Below, in pieces: positions 23,301 through 35,009 of a DNA stretch of 64,000 nt. The notes under the pieces are model-generated. The model was given only the letters and a program-made list of their open reading frames with translations. It made no database searches and was not told the DNA's origin. A program made the position numbers and the translations under genes. The stretch's first letter is position 1, and every line of letters begins with the position of its first letter. The stretch is from Bidens hawaiensis (lineage: Eukaryota; Streptophyta; Magnoliopsida; Asterales; Asteraceae). The stretch covers positions 124,001-188,000 of the forward strand of contig JAIQDT010001645.1 in the NCBI GenBank assembly GCA_021521415.1. The letters are read 5' to 3'.

Positions 23301-24924
23301 GGGTTCGTTTTGTATCAATTCAAATGTCCTAACACTACGACGGCATAATGGCATATACATATCATTTTGTTTAGTGTTTTACCGGTTTAAGCAAAGTCAT
23401 AATGTCTATCTTAGGATGCTTTATTTTAAACGCTAAATTTAACAAGTGTGATTTTATCACGAACATTAATTTATTCTTTCATAAACTCTTGTTTTAACTT
23501 TTAATAGTTAAATAAAATCTTACTCGAGGTAAATAAAATTTCAATACCTCGCAATTTAATTTTTGTTGTTTAGTTCTTAAAACCATTTTAAATTATCTTG
23601 ATCGATTTACTATACTTGTATATTTTAACCCCTAAGTCTAAACAACCACAAGTTGCAAATCAAGCCATATGATGTTTGATATTGCTAGAGCCAATTAGCA
23701 ACATCAAACGGGTCAAGGGGACAATTTTAAAAATTACATTCTTGTATCCGCTCGCACTTGCTTCAAGATACCCATCACCTTCTCCGTGACATCTTTGTTC
23801 CTCTGGTTCTTGATCTTCACTTTTCCATCTTAAATCTTGTTCTTGGCTTGGCTTTATTAAATTACAATTATTATAAATTGAAAACTAACCTAGCTATTAC
23901 AAGGATTTTAAAACAACTAAAAATACATCCATAAAACAAACCAAAAAATGCAAAACCATATAAACAAACACAACCACAGGTCTAGGGGCTTGATTTGCAA
24001 CCAACACAATAATTCAAAAATAAGAAAACATAAAGGTAGCAATCTTTTGCCACAAAGTAAATATAAATTGCTTTAATCGGTTTTAACCGTTAAAAGTTTT
24101 AAAGATTCGCAGAAGTGGCTCCAAAACTACTGTCGGAATTCGTACACAAGTTTATAAATTAACTATTTCATAAATCTTTTGTGTACGAACCATTCTTGAC
24201 CTTCAGTAGTCCAGATGCGAATACAATAAAACTTAAATACACAACCATAGAAAAGTAAGAAACTTGTACCTTTCGGGTTTGTAGAAACTGCACTAAACTG
24301 AAACACCATGGGACAACTCGGTTTTCAAATCCAGTAACGAAAAACATCACACGAGGCAAACACCCGAAACTGCTTCTGGCCGATCACGGCCGAAAGAGAA
24401 ACAGCCGGCTTCCTTTGCGCGACGGAGCTGCCAGTCTAGGTTTTATCCAGAATTTCAACCCAAAACCTCGTTAGGTAATTGTGGAATTCTGTAAAACTAC
24501 CAAAACAAGCAATTCTTAGAGATAAAGCCATCACTACCTAGTAAAAATAAGTTAGAAAATTGAAGAAAATTGATATCTTTTAACAAAAAACTTACCTTTT
24601 GGAGCTGCCAGTCTATGCAAAAGTGGCTGCCATAATCTTGATGTTATTTGGTGATATGAATGCATCAATGGGTTGTCTGTACTTTAGAGTAATAGCATCA
24701 AAACTGCTCCAGTAACCGAACCGATTAGATCAAAAAAGTAACTGAATGCTTAATCTGTTCATCTTTACTAGTTAAGTTTTGTATTATTCGCGATAAATCC
24801 ACTGTTGTGACAATCATAATCTGCAAAAATGATTCTAAATTTGTAAGATTTTATACATTGCAACAAATAAAGGTCAAATTTTGAGAAAAAAGATTAAAAA
24901 AGTGTCAGATTTTAGACAATTATA
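23301..24924. other. Non-coding stretch with two short hairpins
   Basis: No gene is supported. A 13-bp arm GTTTGATATTGCT (23674-23686) pairs with AGCAACATCAAAC (23697-23709) with one mismatch. A second inverted pair is TTCGTACACAA (from 24139) with TTGTGTACGAA (to 24189). The 15-mer GTTGCAAATCAAGCC (about 23653) recurs inverted near 23987-24001. These may be ends of small foldback elements. The minus-strand frame at 24168-24359 has no recognisable domain. Confidence 0.45.
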
Positions 24925-25430
24925 CCATGGGTGCTACTATACACAAAACAATGATGTGCTATATAGACATCACTGAGGTGCCATACGGACACTACGGCCA
25001 TACGGAGCCGTATGGTAGGGCAAAAAGTGGTCAAATGGGTCGTTTTGATAATCATGCAGACCGTTTGATAGGGCGAAAAAGGTCATACTGTTCGTATGAG
25101 GGCCAAACATATAGCCTGCATGATTTTTTTTGACTGAAATTGACTAATATGACAATTGATGACCTTTTTTGTCTTATCATATTGCCCTTACGAAATCCTA
25201 CAGGCCTATGATAGGGTAAAACAGGTCTTACGGTTCGTACGGTGGCCAATTAGCCAAATCATACGAGCCATATGATCTTTTGACTTACAAAAAAAAATGA
25301 CTGATTTAACCACTGACAAAATCCATACGGGCCGCTGTGTGACCTTTTTCGCCCTATCTTATGGCCTATACGACATCATACAACACATCTGATGGGCAAG
25401 CTGGTGTACACTTTAGGGGATGGTGTGCCG
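24925..25430. repeat. Foldback-rich cluster of CATACGG/CCGTATG motifs
   Basis: About 500 bp in which CATACGG-like and CCGTATG-like words recur, often as palindromes. The clearest is CCATACGG-AG-CCGTATGG at 24998-25015. Others lie near 25085, 25230, 25258 and 25325. Between them, phrases like GATAGGGCGAAAAAGGTCATAC recur in both orientations. Open frames here follow from the repeats and are not genes. Confidence 0.6.
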
Positions 25431-25777
25431 ATAAAGTCCATTATCAAGTTGAAACTTTGAGAAAAAGTGTACCTTTCCTTCATCTTCATCATCTAGATTT
25501 ATTGATCTAGAGCACTATTGTAACAGTATGAATTTGTGGTAGGTATTAAACATTTTAAAAAAATAAAGAAACAGATAAATAAAAGTTTTGCAGATCGCCT
25601 AAAAGCAATTTGGTTCTTGGTGATGGGTGCATATTGAAACCGGTTAAAATTAAACTGAACTGCCAGTTTATAAGCGGTTTGAGAACAAACCGAACCAGAT
25701 TCGATCTATCTAGTGTGTCATTTATTGGTACTCTCACATGGACAAAATCATACTAACAGGAAGTTCGATTTAGTTAC

Positions 25778-25874
25778 CTGATTGGACGAATCAGAGATGA
25801 TGAACAGAGTGGTTCTGTTTGATTGGTGTCGCCAGAAGGGGTTTCACATAGAGCAGTAATGCATTACCGCGAAC
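25778..25874 (-). other. Candidate exon of an unrecognised minus-strand gene (unit B1)
   Basis: On the minus strand this 97-bp piece is flanked by CTTGCAG on the left and GTAACT on the right, matching splice acceptor and donor signals. Read in frame from GTTCGC it encodes VRGNALLLYVKPLLATPIKQ and then a stop inside the exon. It joins in frame with the candidate exon at 26698-26768. No family was recognised and it could be chance, or part of a non-coding transcript. Confidence 0.25.
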
Positions 25875-26697
25875 CTGCAAGAATGGAAAACCAATATGAT
25901 TACAAATATAAAGATTATTAAAATCACATATAAAGGTAGTGCAAGCAGCCCAAGAAAGCCATATCATTTATTGGAGGTTTCCTAAAGTTTATGATTTGTT
26001 TGTCAAGTTTATTCATGATTTCATTGGGTTGAAACGAGTTTAGTAAAAACCCAAACTACCATTAGTCATAATTTGATGTATGCGATACATTCCAGAAAAT
26101 TCAGATTTAATCTAAAAAATTTTGACTAAAAGGGTAATATGGTCTTTTTTGGAAAATCTGGGCATGGGAAAGAATTGGGTCAGTTTGAAAGTTTCTCAAA
26201 TTAGACTTTTATTGGGTCAAAACTTCTAGTTGGTGGGTGTTGACTTTGGTGATGCACTGATCCTATGCACTTATTATGAGTATGCTAAGGGAATGAAGTG
26301 GGTTATACAGTTATCGGGAAAACTAGCACCTGGTTAATAGATGGCAGTTGGGCCTATAAAGTAGGCACCAAATGAAGTTGATCTTGGAAATTGAATTCCA
26401 AGATACAGATTTCCGTTCTTATTGTTGAAGGATAATTTGACATACTAAAACGTGATTACAATTTGCAGAAGCAATCTGAAAAGGTTTTTGCAATTTGTGG
26501 CAGTTTTGGGCAACTGATACAAATTCTGCGTGGGTGGTTTTTGTAATCATTTGTACAGGTCACAGTGGAAGTACAAGGGCATTTGGGATATGGGTTGGTT
26601 TATTTAATAAGTTTGTTAAGGTCAAAGAACATTCAAGATAACTCGAGTTATTTCCCGTCAAGCCCCTCATACAAATAAACTCAAACTAAAGTCATAC

Positions 26698-26768
26698 CTG
26701 AACAGAGGCTGAAGCTGAATCAGCGGCATAATAACATCTTCTGTCATAAAATGACCTGCACTGAAATG
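26698..26768 (-). other. Candidate exon of an unrecognised minus-strand gene (unit B1)
   Basis: On the minus strand this 71-bp piece lies between a pyrimidine-rich acceptor (GACTTTTTCAG) and a donor (CAG|GTATGAC). One frame is open, reading FQCRSFYDRRCYYAADSASA and ending SVQ. It connects without a frame break to the piece at 25778-25874 across an 823-bp intron. No start exon was identified with confidence. Confidence 0.25.
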
Positions 26769-27257
26769 CTGAAAAAGTCAATAAACTCTTAGAAAAAATA
26801 TCCACAGTAAGCTGATTATGTTAAAATGACAAACCTTAACCGAGCGGAAGATATTTCATTCATATACATGCAGCAGCACATACATCCACAGTAGTAAGAC
26901 TCAGAGCATCATTTATGATGTTAGCACCTCCATCTCCGACGTGTCACACAGTCACACCCCAAAAATGAAACCAAAGAAGCTGGAATAGTATCGTATCAAT
27001 ACAATAAATTATGCTAATAAGTTATTCAATCTTAGCAGGTAAACTACTATACTTTTTTCTCAAACTAACATGTTTTATATTGTTTTTTCAAACTTGAAAT
27101 AGTTTAGTTTTATGTTAAAATGTACACAAATGTAATTTCATAGTAGGCTCTTGCTTAAATATATATTTTACTAAACTGTGTATAAAAATTATAATAATAA
27201 GAATGAAAAAAATAATTAAAATATAACAATGGATGTTAACGTGTGTATATGTAATAA

Positions 27258-27582
27258 GAGGCTACTATAGAAATCTAATCTATGGCGAGAACAAAAGAAT
27301 ATAAATTGTTTAATTTTCTATTAATGTTTCATATTTTTTTGGAATTCATAAATCTTAGATGCACGCACATATGTTATATACATAAAAGAATCACCAAGCA
27401 AACTTGCAAAAAATTGTTAAATGAAACAAATCAGTTTAATGATTACATATATACATATAACATACTCATGTGCATGTATGAAGTAAAAAATTTTGAAAAA
27501 ATATAAATCACTAATTAAAAAACAAAACGATCTAGTTTGCTTTTTCGTTCTCGCATAAACTAATTGTGCTATAATGAACCTC
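27258..27582. mobile_element. MITE-like inverted-repeat element 1 (unit B1)
   Basis: The left end GAGGCTACTATAG and the inverted right end (CTATAATGAACCTC read as GAGGTTCATTATAG) form imperfect terminal inverted repeats that extend about 60 bp, including GCGAGAACAAAA against GCGAGAACGAAAA. The interior is AT-rich with no transposase. No clear target-site duplication was found. The open frames inside (27282-27506, 27417-27608) are by-products. Confidence 0.6.
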
Positions 27583-28179
27583 ACCATTTGCATACTTAAA
27601 ATCTTCAATTTTCAAGTGATTGACCAACATGCAAAACACAACTTTCAAGCGTATAGTTTTAAGCAGAATATCACAAGGCAATCAAGATATGAAACTAATC
27701 TTGGAAAATAAATTCTATATACAAAATCGGTAACTAATAAGCACTATTCTGTTATCTTATTGGTTTTTTCAATGATGGATGATTGAACAAAAAGAGGTAT
27801 GACCATTAACCTATAGTTTTCACTATTCTGATATCAGGGACAATAATCCAGCAGTTAAAAGCTATCACAATAGATCGCTAGTCGGTAATTACGTCTAATA
27901 ATAATCAGTTAAAAACTATTACGACTTAAAAGCTTCTACCGTAAGTACCCTACGATAATTCACATGAGTTTATCACCATAACATCAATCATTATTTACTC
28001 CAAGTTATTATATTTACTCTTACCGTATCGTCTATCATTAACTACTTAAAAGCTATTACCATAGATCACCGGTCCGTAGCTACGCCTAACCGCTACCATA
28101 AGTCCCTTATCATTATTTTAATGAATAAATTAAACTACTTAATGCACACACACACATATATATATATATATAAATATAA

Positions 28180-28509
28180 GAAGTTTACTATAGACCACTA
28201 AGTTATTGCGAGAACAAAAAGAAAATCTTAATTGTTTAATTTTTGATTAATAATTTATATTTTTCATCTGAATTTATACGTCTTAGATGCAAACACATAT
28301 GTTACATACATCAAAAAAATCACTAAACCGACTTGCAAAAAATTGTGAAATGAAACAAATCAGTTTAACGATTGGAAATATATATAACATACACATATGC
28401 ATGTACGAAGTAAAAAACTTTGAAAAAATATAAATCACTAATAAAAAAATTAAACGATTCAGTTTGCTTTTTGATTCTCGCATAAACTCGTTGTTCTATA
28501 ATGAACATC
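28180..28509. mobile_element. MITE-like inverted-repeat element 2 (unit B1)
   Basis: Same family as the element at 27258: left end GAAGTTTACTATAG, right end CTATAATGAACATC, 330 bp, AT-rich interior with CTTAGATGCAAACACATATG. It is preceded by a (CA)n(TA)n microsatellite that is longer in unit B2. Confidence 0.6.
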
Positions 28510-29174
28510 ATCCATCATATATATACAACATATAAGTAGCTTATAACATTCAATTTACTCCACATTAATACTAAAGCATATTTCATCGGCTATCATTAAC
28601 CACTTAAAAGCTAATATCATAGATAAGCGGTCGGTAATTACGCCTACCTGCTACCATAAGTCACCTATAAATGAACAAACAAGTGTAACCCTAGAAAGTA
28701 ATGTCAGAACAGAATTTACGATTTTAAATCCTTAGAACTCAGTACCAACTCTTTAAAGCTATAACTGTAACCCTAGAAAGTACCAACTAGCTTAAACTAA
28801 AAACACTAAATAGAATTGTAGTAACCGTAAGTAAGTAATATCAACAACAGAGTGAGAACCGATCAAATCGCAGGTAGGCCTTATTTACGAGAACCGTTGA
28901 ATATCTACTGAGTTGTGGATTTTATCGAATAAAAATCCGTGCGTAATCGCAGAGTTTAGACGAACGTAAACCGAGTAATCGCATAGTTTAATCGAAGAAC
29001 AAATGGAATGGAATCGTTTGAGAAATCAGAGTTCAATTGCTGGGTTGTGGTGGAGAATCATTTGAGTTTACGAGAATAGAATAGAATTAAATCGCATCGG
29101 AGAATGGATCTAATTGCATAGTCAGAAAGCCGGACTTAATGACCGTTGGAGTTTAGGGTAGGGTTTTTACCAAA

Positions 29175-30760
29175 ATCAATAAATTCTTAAAAACACTATC
29201 CATAGTAAACTAATTATTTTCAAAACAACAAACCCTAACCGAGGGGGATATGTTTCAAACCTTAGCATGCAGCAGCACATGCATCCACAGTAGTATGACT
29301 CAGAGCATCCGTTATGATGATTAGCACCTCCATCTCCGATTTGTCACACACCAAAAATGAAACCAATGAAACTGGATTAGTATCGTATCAATACAATAAA
29401 TTATGCAAAATATCACAAGGCAATCAAGATGTGAAATTAAACTTGGAAAACAAATTCTAGATCTTAGTGATGCTTTCACTATAGATACAAAATCAGTAGC
29501 TAATAAGTACTATTCTGTTATCTTATTGGTTTTTCCAATGATGGATGATTGAACAAAAGGAAGTATGACCATTAACCTATAGTTTTCACTATTCTGATAT
29601 CAGGGACAATAATCCAGCAAACAAAAGCTATTACCATAGATTGCTAGTCGGTAATTACGTCTATCAATAATCACTTAAAAACTGTTACCACTTAAAAGCT
29701 TCTACCGTAAGTACCCTACGATAATTCACATGATCTTATCATTAACTACTTAAAAGCTATTACCATAGATCAACGGCCCGTAGCTACGCCTAACCGCTGC
29801 CATAAGTCCCTTATCATTATGTTAATGAATAATTTAAACTACTTAATGCACATATATATATAAATATAAGAGGTTTACTATAGACCACTAAGTTATTGCA
29901 AAAACAAAAAGAAAATCTTAATTGTTTAATTTTTCATTAATAATTTGTATTTTTCATCTGAATTTATACGTCTTAGATGCAAACACATATGTTACATACA
30001 TCAAAAAAATCACTAAACCGACTTGCAAAAAATTGTGAAATGAAACAAATCAGTTTAACGACTGAAAATATATATAACATACACATATGCATGTACGAAG
30101 TAAAAAACTTTGAAAAAATAAAAATCACTAATAAAAAGATTAAACGATTCAGTTTGCTTTTTGATTCTCGCATAAACTCGCTGTTCTATAATGAACATCA
30201 TCTATCATATATATACAACATTTAAGTAGTTTATACTTTATAACAATCAATTTACTCCAAATTATTACTAAATCATATTTCATCGGCTATCGTTAACCAC
30301 TTAAAAGCTAATATCATATATCAGCGGTCGGTAATTACGCCTACCTGCTACCATTGACTGCCTATCATTGAAAAAACAATTGTAACCCTAAAAAGTAATG
30401 TCAGAACAGAATATACGATTTTAAATCCTTAGAACTCTTGAAACCTATAACTGTAACCCTAGAAAGTAGCAACTAGCTTAAATTAAAACACTAATTAAAT
30501 ATAGAATCGTAGTAACCCTAAGTAAGTAATATCAGCAACAGAGTGAGTTAGAGTGTACGTTAGAGATCAGAGATTCGAGTTTCTTACCAGATTTGACGAG
30601 GTGCAATCACAGCTGCTGAGAACCGATTGAATCGTGTTGTTTACGAGAACCGTTGAATAGCTGCAGAGTTGTGGAATTGATCGAATGATAATCAGAGGAT
30701 GGATTTGAGATTAATCGATGAGTTGTGGTGAGAAATCGCAGAGTTTAAAACCGAGTAATT
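29175..30760. repeat. Local duplication, second copy D2 (unit B1)
   Basis: Second copy of the D1 segment, without the 650-bp stretch that carries element 1. Its right part contains several repeats of CGCAGAGTTTAA and AAACCGAGTAAT around 30700-30830. Confidence 0.7.
29870..30199. mobile_element. MITE-like inverted-repeat element 3 (unit B1)
   Basis: Nearly identical in layout to element 2: left end GAGGTTTACTATAG, right end CTATAATGAACATC, 330 bp. It was copied as part of the D1/D2 duplication, since the flanks match as well. Confidence 0.6.
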
Positions 30761-31000
30761 GCCGCAGAGTTTAATCGATCGCAGAGTTGAAAACCGAGTA
30801 ATCGCCGCAGAGTTTAATAGATTTTCTCACCGGGTTTGAAGATGGTGAATCGCTCGGAAAGATACGTCGTCGGAAAACAAACCGGATTTGATAACCGTTG
30901 GTTTCCCTCCTATACTTTCCTATTTCTTCAAACCGACCCTTTTTTTTAATATTATATTTAGTTAGTGGTGCATTAATCATGCCCGCTATTATACTAAAAA
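30540..31000 (-). other. Possible 5' exons of an old minus-strand transcription unit
   Basis: On the minus strand the sequence AAATCTG|GTAAGAAACTCG (donor near 30587) and AAACCCG|GTGAGAAAA (donor near 30833) look like splice donors following GC-richer segments. The minus-strand frame at 30771-31004 begins upstream of the second. Together with the candidate exons at 25778 and 26698 this could be an eroded gene. This is weak evidence, based on signal resemblance only. Confidence 0.2.
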
Positions 31001-31199
31001 CCATACCTTATGCATCATGTGTGGGTTAAAACGAAGTATTTGAATACCCTATTTACTGGTATAGAACCGATTTCGGGGACGTGTATTACCTAGTATATAA
31101 ATCGGGTCCGGTTCCGAGTACGAGTTTTGGTATATAATGCTCATTGGTATATTAGTTGTCTGTTTCATGTGTCATTGCCTTTTGTTTTGACTTTATACT

Positions 31200-31815
31200 A
31201 TGGTTATTCACGAGTTGAGCCCAAGTCGTCGAGCATGGGTGGGTTCAAGCTCGAGATCGAAATTAAACGACGCAGCTCGGCTAGGCTCGAGATCGAAATC
31301 AAATGACGCGGCTCGGCTAGGCTCGAGATCGAAATCAAATGACGCGCCTCGGCTAGGCTCGAGCTCGATTTTGAAGTTAAAGTAGCCTAAGATCAAGCCA
31401 ACGAGCCGATCTTGGATTGAACCATCGGTAACGTTTGAGTTCGCAATCGCTGAGTGGGCGGTGATCGGAATACATCACGAACTGAATGAGAGTGATTGTA
31501 ATTGGTCCAAAATGTCGGAGAACACCTCCCCCTTGGCGTTTTGGGGGCGTTTTGGCCTTCAAAAACAATCTCAGCCCGAGTCGAGCCTGGATGAGTTCAA
31601 GCTTGAGATCGAAATTAAACGACGCAGCTCAGCTAGGCTCGAGCTCGAAATTCGATGATGCATCTCAGCTAGGTTCGAACTCGATTTTGAAGTTAAAGTA
31701 GCCAAAGATCAAGCCAGCGAGTCGATCTTGGATTGAACCGTCAGTAACGTTTGAGTTCGCAATTGTTGAGTGGGTGCGGAATACATCACGAACTGAATGA
31801 GAGTGATTGTAAGGG
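31200..31815. repeat. 36-bp tandem repeats within a larger duplicated block (unit B1)
   Basis: Three 36-bp units starting CTCGAGATCGAAAT lie at 31250-31285, 31286-31321 and 31322-31357. The block around them (to GAATGAGAGTGATTGTAA, near 31505) is repeated in diverged form at about 31580-31815. Because 36 is divisible by three, several frames stay open, producing short apparent ORFs on both strands that are not genes. The intervening part has a G/C-skewed stretch, CCTCCCCCTTGGCG. Confidence 0.75.
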
Positions 31816-33793
31816 GTTTGATGACCGCTGGGGTTTTAATTAAGACGTTTTCAATCGCTTCAAACTTCAACCGGCCGTTCTTTAAAATAGACTTTTTATT
31901 TTGGTGGCTATTTGTTTCTTATTATACCTTATATAAAACATAAATGAACAACATTCTGTTATGGTGAATTTATTTTGTACTGTGTTGGAGGCTCGTAGTA
32001 TAATTAAGTATGTAAGACTGTGTAGTGGAAAGTTATGGCCGATATTATGAATAATTAAACCACTAACAAGTTAGTGGAAAACATGTCATAAATCACAAAC
32101 CTTTTAGAATATGTTCTATGATTTAATTTTAATGCTTGACAGTTTTTATAAAAGTTATTTATCACCGGTGCTTGTTCTAATTCAATAAAAAAAACACACG
32201 AGGGTTATAATATATATACCTTAATACCTTATAAAAAAATAAAGCAATTTCACATGCAAAACGTGAGTTGTTTGTTGATGCATTGATCCTAAATATCTAG
32301 GGGTGTGCATAAAACCGAGAAAACGAATCGATACAAAAAAAACCCAAAAAACCAAGCCGTACTAGTAACCGGCGGTTCGGTTTTGAACTTTAGAAAAAAT
32401 CGAAATATTGGTTTTCGTTTAGTTTTGTATTTTGTTAAGAACCGAAATAACCAAAAATTGAAATAACCATAATATCTTAACCGTAAGTGTAACCATTAAA
32501 GCAAAATCTACCAATGACTATTTGTTTAGTTTTAACATATGGTTTTAAGGCATGGGTTTAAGTGGACAACAATATCGGTGATCGCAGTTTTTGTTGAGTC
32601 TAATTTTTTGTTGCGTGAAAGTGGGAGATGATGATATTTATCGGAAATTGGTTTTTCAAACTATTAATACTATGAGATAAACAATAGAAAACGCACTTAA
32701 CTTGGGATGTGTCGGTAGGCTCAGCCTTGAGGATGAAAGGGCAATTTGATAAAATGGGTCGGAAATCTCTTGTGGGTAAAGCGTTTTGTCCGTAGAAAAT
32801 AAGTAATGAAAGGTCAGCCATACTCAAGCCTCAATTTTTGATATGAAAAAGTGGAAAATATTATAAAGTTTGAAAAGTTTGAAAAAATTGAATACGTTAT
32901 CATATGATGTTTGGGTAGGTTTAACGTTAGAGTATGCCGTGTAGCCTGTGATATAAATCTTAAACTGCTAGTTTTAGTGTTTTACACATCATTGGCGTAT
33001 GGCTTTATAACCTTAAATCTTGTATTGATGGGATGCCCCGGGTCCGAAGACCATGGGTCTGTATGCCGACTATTCATCTGGGTATTCACAATTCCAAATG
33101 GGGTTGTGAATATTTAAAATAAAGCTAAAAAAAGAGAGCAAACCCGCAGTTTTCTGCCACTTAAGTCTCTAAACATGATCACAAAAAAGTACAAAAGTAC
33201 AAATGCATTACAGACTTGATCATCCATGCTGTTAGCCATGTGGGGTCCCCTTGCTCGCGTCTCATTACCATTAAGAAACGGACCACAAGGGACACGCTAC
33301 ATGTAAACCCTACAGATGAAATTTTGCATACTCACCTATGGTGATGGTTCGGTGTATTGCTTGATAACGGGGTATGTCATGTTGTGGGGTACACTAGCTA
33401 TGAATTAATTGAACCTTAATAATATCTAATGGCTGCTTGGTAGACTTTGATGCTTAAGCTTAAGTGGATAAACAATACCCTTGATCGTCTTAACTATTCA
33501 TGAAAAAAAAATAGAGCAACAAAAAGTTTTAAATCTGCTAATTTTGAGGTTTAAGTCAAGTTGGGGTGGTTTGGTCCGGTAAAAGCTGAAAATAAGCGGG
33601 TCTTAACTGTGTAAACCACTGAGTAAAAAAATTGTCAGAACTTCTTTGTCCCGGTAAAGATTAAGGCATGGGTTTAAATAGACAACAATATCGGTGATCG
33701 TAGTTTTTGCGTTTTTTCTAAGCTTTAAAATTAACCTATATGTTTGTTAGACTGTATTTTCCGATTCTGATCTAACTGCATCAAACTTTTTCA
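31816..33793. other. Non-coding stretch with hAT-like relic and a direct repeat
   Basis: At about 32299 the sequence TAGGGGTGTGCA followed by AACCGA-type low complexity (to about 32520) resembles the end of a small hAT-type element; the other end was not found. The phrase GGCATGGGTTTAA...GACAACAATATCGGTGATCG occurs at about 32547 and again at about 33665, a direct repeat 1.1 kb apart. The latter part leads to a purine tract before the LTR and is probably the internal 3' region of that retroelement. No gene is supported. Confidence 0.4.
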
Positions 33794-33933
33794 GGGACGA
33801 AAAAAGAATAAGTGTGGGGATATTTGATATACCGTTACTTATATATGTTTCCCATGATAATTTTATACCGTCTTCGATGATTTATGATTCATTTTCGCTT
33901 AGAATTGATATATCACTAACTAAATGAAGTTTT
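33794..33933 (+). mobile_element. Polypurine tract and first 109 bp of a long LTR, cut by the duplication
   Basis: GGGACGAAAAAAGAATAAG and GTGTGGGGA form a purine-rich tract before TGATATACCG (33825), the inferred LTR start. The LTR sequence stops at 33933, where unit B2 begins. The complete version is at 47220-48830, so the tandem duplication broke inside this LTR. Confidence 0.65.
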
Positions 33934-34001
33934 CGGGACGGAGTGGAAGAAGGGAGGGGATTCTCGAACGCGGAAAAGGATCCAATAACTTTGAAAGAAT
34001 T
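33932..34001 (+). other. Plastid-like rps12 trans-intron fragment, truncated copy
   Basis: The same plastid-like sequence as at 20550-20631, but lacking its first bases, because the duplication junction lies within it. It is the direct marker of the junction. Confidence 0.5.
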
Positions 34002-34994
34002 TGAGTCGTTCACACTGTCAAGTATTTGGACTTGATTTTAATTCTTGTGTGTCAACTTTTATTTAAAAAGTAGATTAGGGATAGCTAAGAAGCTTGATGA
34101 TGTTGTCGTTATTGAAAATGTGAAGAAGAATTCAGTTATTTTGGCTGATGATGATGGGTTTGTTACCATAAGGAAGAATAATTGGCCTTGTTAGGAATGT
34201 TGGGGTGGGTAATGAGAGTGCAAATTGAATTAGAAGAAAGAGAGTGACCGGGGTGGGGGGGGGGGGGTTCGGTCAGTTTCAAAATAGGAATAATAGGGTC
34301 AGGTGTAGGAGTACTTTTGGTGGTAACATGTATTAAAGTGGGGTTTTTTATCAAAAGAAAAGTGCTTCCAGTTATTGCATTAATGCATGTAAAAAGGTTG
34401 ATATTGGTGTAGCTAGTATTATCTCTAAGCCGTATGATAAAGTTGATTTAGAGGATAAAGCTTCTGCCAAAGGTGATAAGGGTAATGGTGTAAATGGGCT
34501 GCCTCTTAAAGGGGAATGTTAAGATATTGTGATTTTAAGAATGAGAATAAGCCAGACTTCTAACTTTATGATTGATAATGTGAATAAGGAAAATGTGATT
34601 TCTTGTGTCTCTTCTATGGATGTTTGTTTAGATGAGATGATTTCCAAAAACAGGTTTGATGTCCTTGGTACTGATGTTGCTTTATTGCTAGGGTGGATTT
34701 GCTTTATAATACTAAAACCGATTATACCAAAGGTTACTTAAGGTTTCTAATGCATAATTCAATGAAGTTATGAAGCATGTTGTGCTCAGATCCAGCCCTT
34801 CAGTTAAGACATCGAGGGGTTGGAGTGTAGGAAAATCAAAATTATTTTTTCAGCAATGGGATCTTAGGAGACAAGCTGAGTGTATGGAAACCGATGATGT
34901 TGAGTATGAAACTAATACTACTGATATGAATATAGAGGCCGATGTGGTAAATGCGTTGAAAGTTGCACAAGCTTCATGTGGTACTACTATATAA
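34002..34994 (+). pseudogene. LINE ORF1 C-terminal remnant (unit B2)
   Basis: Near-identical to 20632-21625, with the same stops and frameshifts (pieces at 34529-34741 and 34770-34994). Single changes include SNF for SKF after SQT and TAA in place of TAT after KVT. The shared defects show the element was already dead before the duplication. Confidence 0.65.
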
Positions 34995-35009
34995 GATTGT
35001 TTCCAACAG

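Larger units (their letters stand above)
26776..28990. repeat. Local duplication, first copy D1 (unit B1)
   Basis: D1 matches D2 (29175-30760) in the same order: a CAGCAGCACATGCATCCACAG-like stretch, ATCGTATCAATACAATAAATTATGC, AATATCACAAGGCAATCAAGA, then a 330-bp inverted-repeat element and a GAACCGTTGAAT stretch. D1 has an extra 650 bp (27016-27662), which holds another inverted-repeat element. Divergence is greater than between units B1 and B2, so D1/D2 is the older duplication. Confidence 0.7.
20562..33931. repeat. 13.4-kb tandem duplication, unit B1
   Basis: The unit begins TTCGGGACGG inside the plastid-like insert and ends within the first 109 bp of an LTR (AATGAAGTTT). The same TTCGGGACGG follows directly at 33932, so the two units are head to tail. 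Only 2-3 T residues are shared at the junction. Unit length is 13370 bp; differences from unit B2 are scattered single bases and a few small indels. Confidence 0.93.

Noticed and set aside
23750..23860. Minus-strand peptide-like stretch (KNQRNKDVTEKVMGILKQ)
   Set aside because: It reads like a protein over about 30 residues but has stops on both sides, no splice signals that extend it, and no family I could name.
27282..30225. Recurring open frames (for example 28283-28483 and 29973-30173, minus strand)
   Set aside because: They coincide with the inverted-repeat elements and are copied with them; no domain and heavily AT-biased.
31200..31701. Several overlapping open frames with repeated SRSKSNDAARLG or FDFDLEPSRAAS units
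   Set aside because: They arise from the 36-bp repeat, whose length is a multiple of three, and appear on both strands at once.
32600..33117. Open frames at 32600-32827 (minus) and 32911-33117 (plus)
   Set aside because: No recognisable domain, no conserved partner, and they lie in probable retroelement or repeat sequence.
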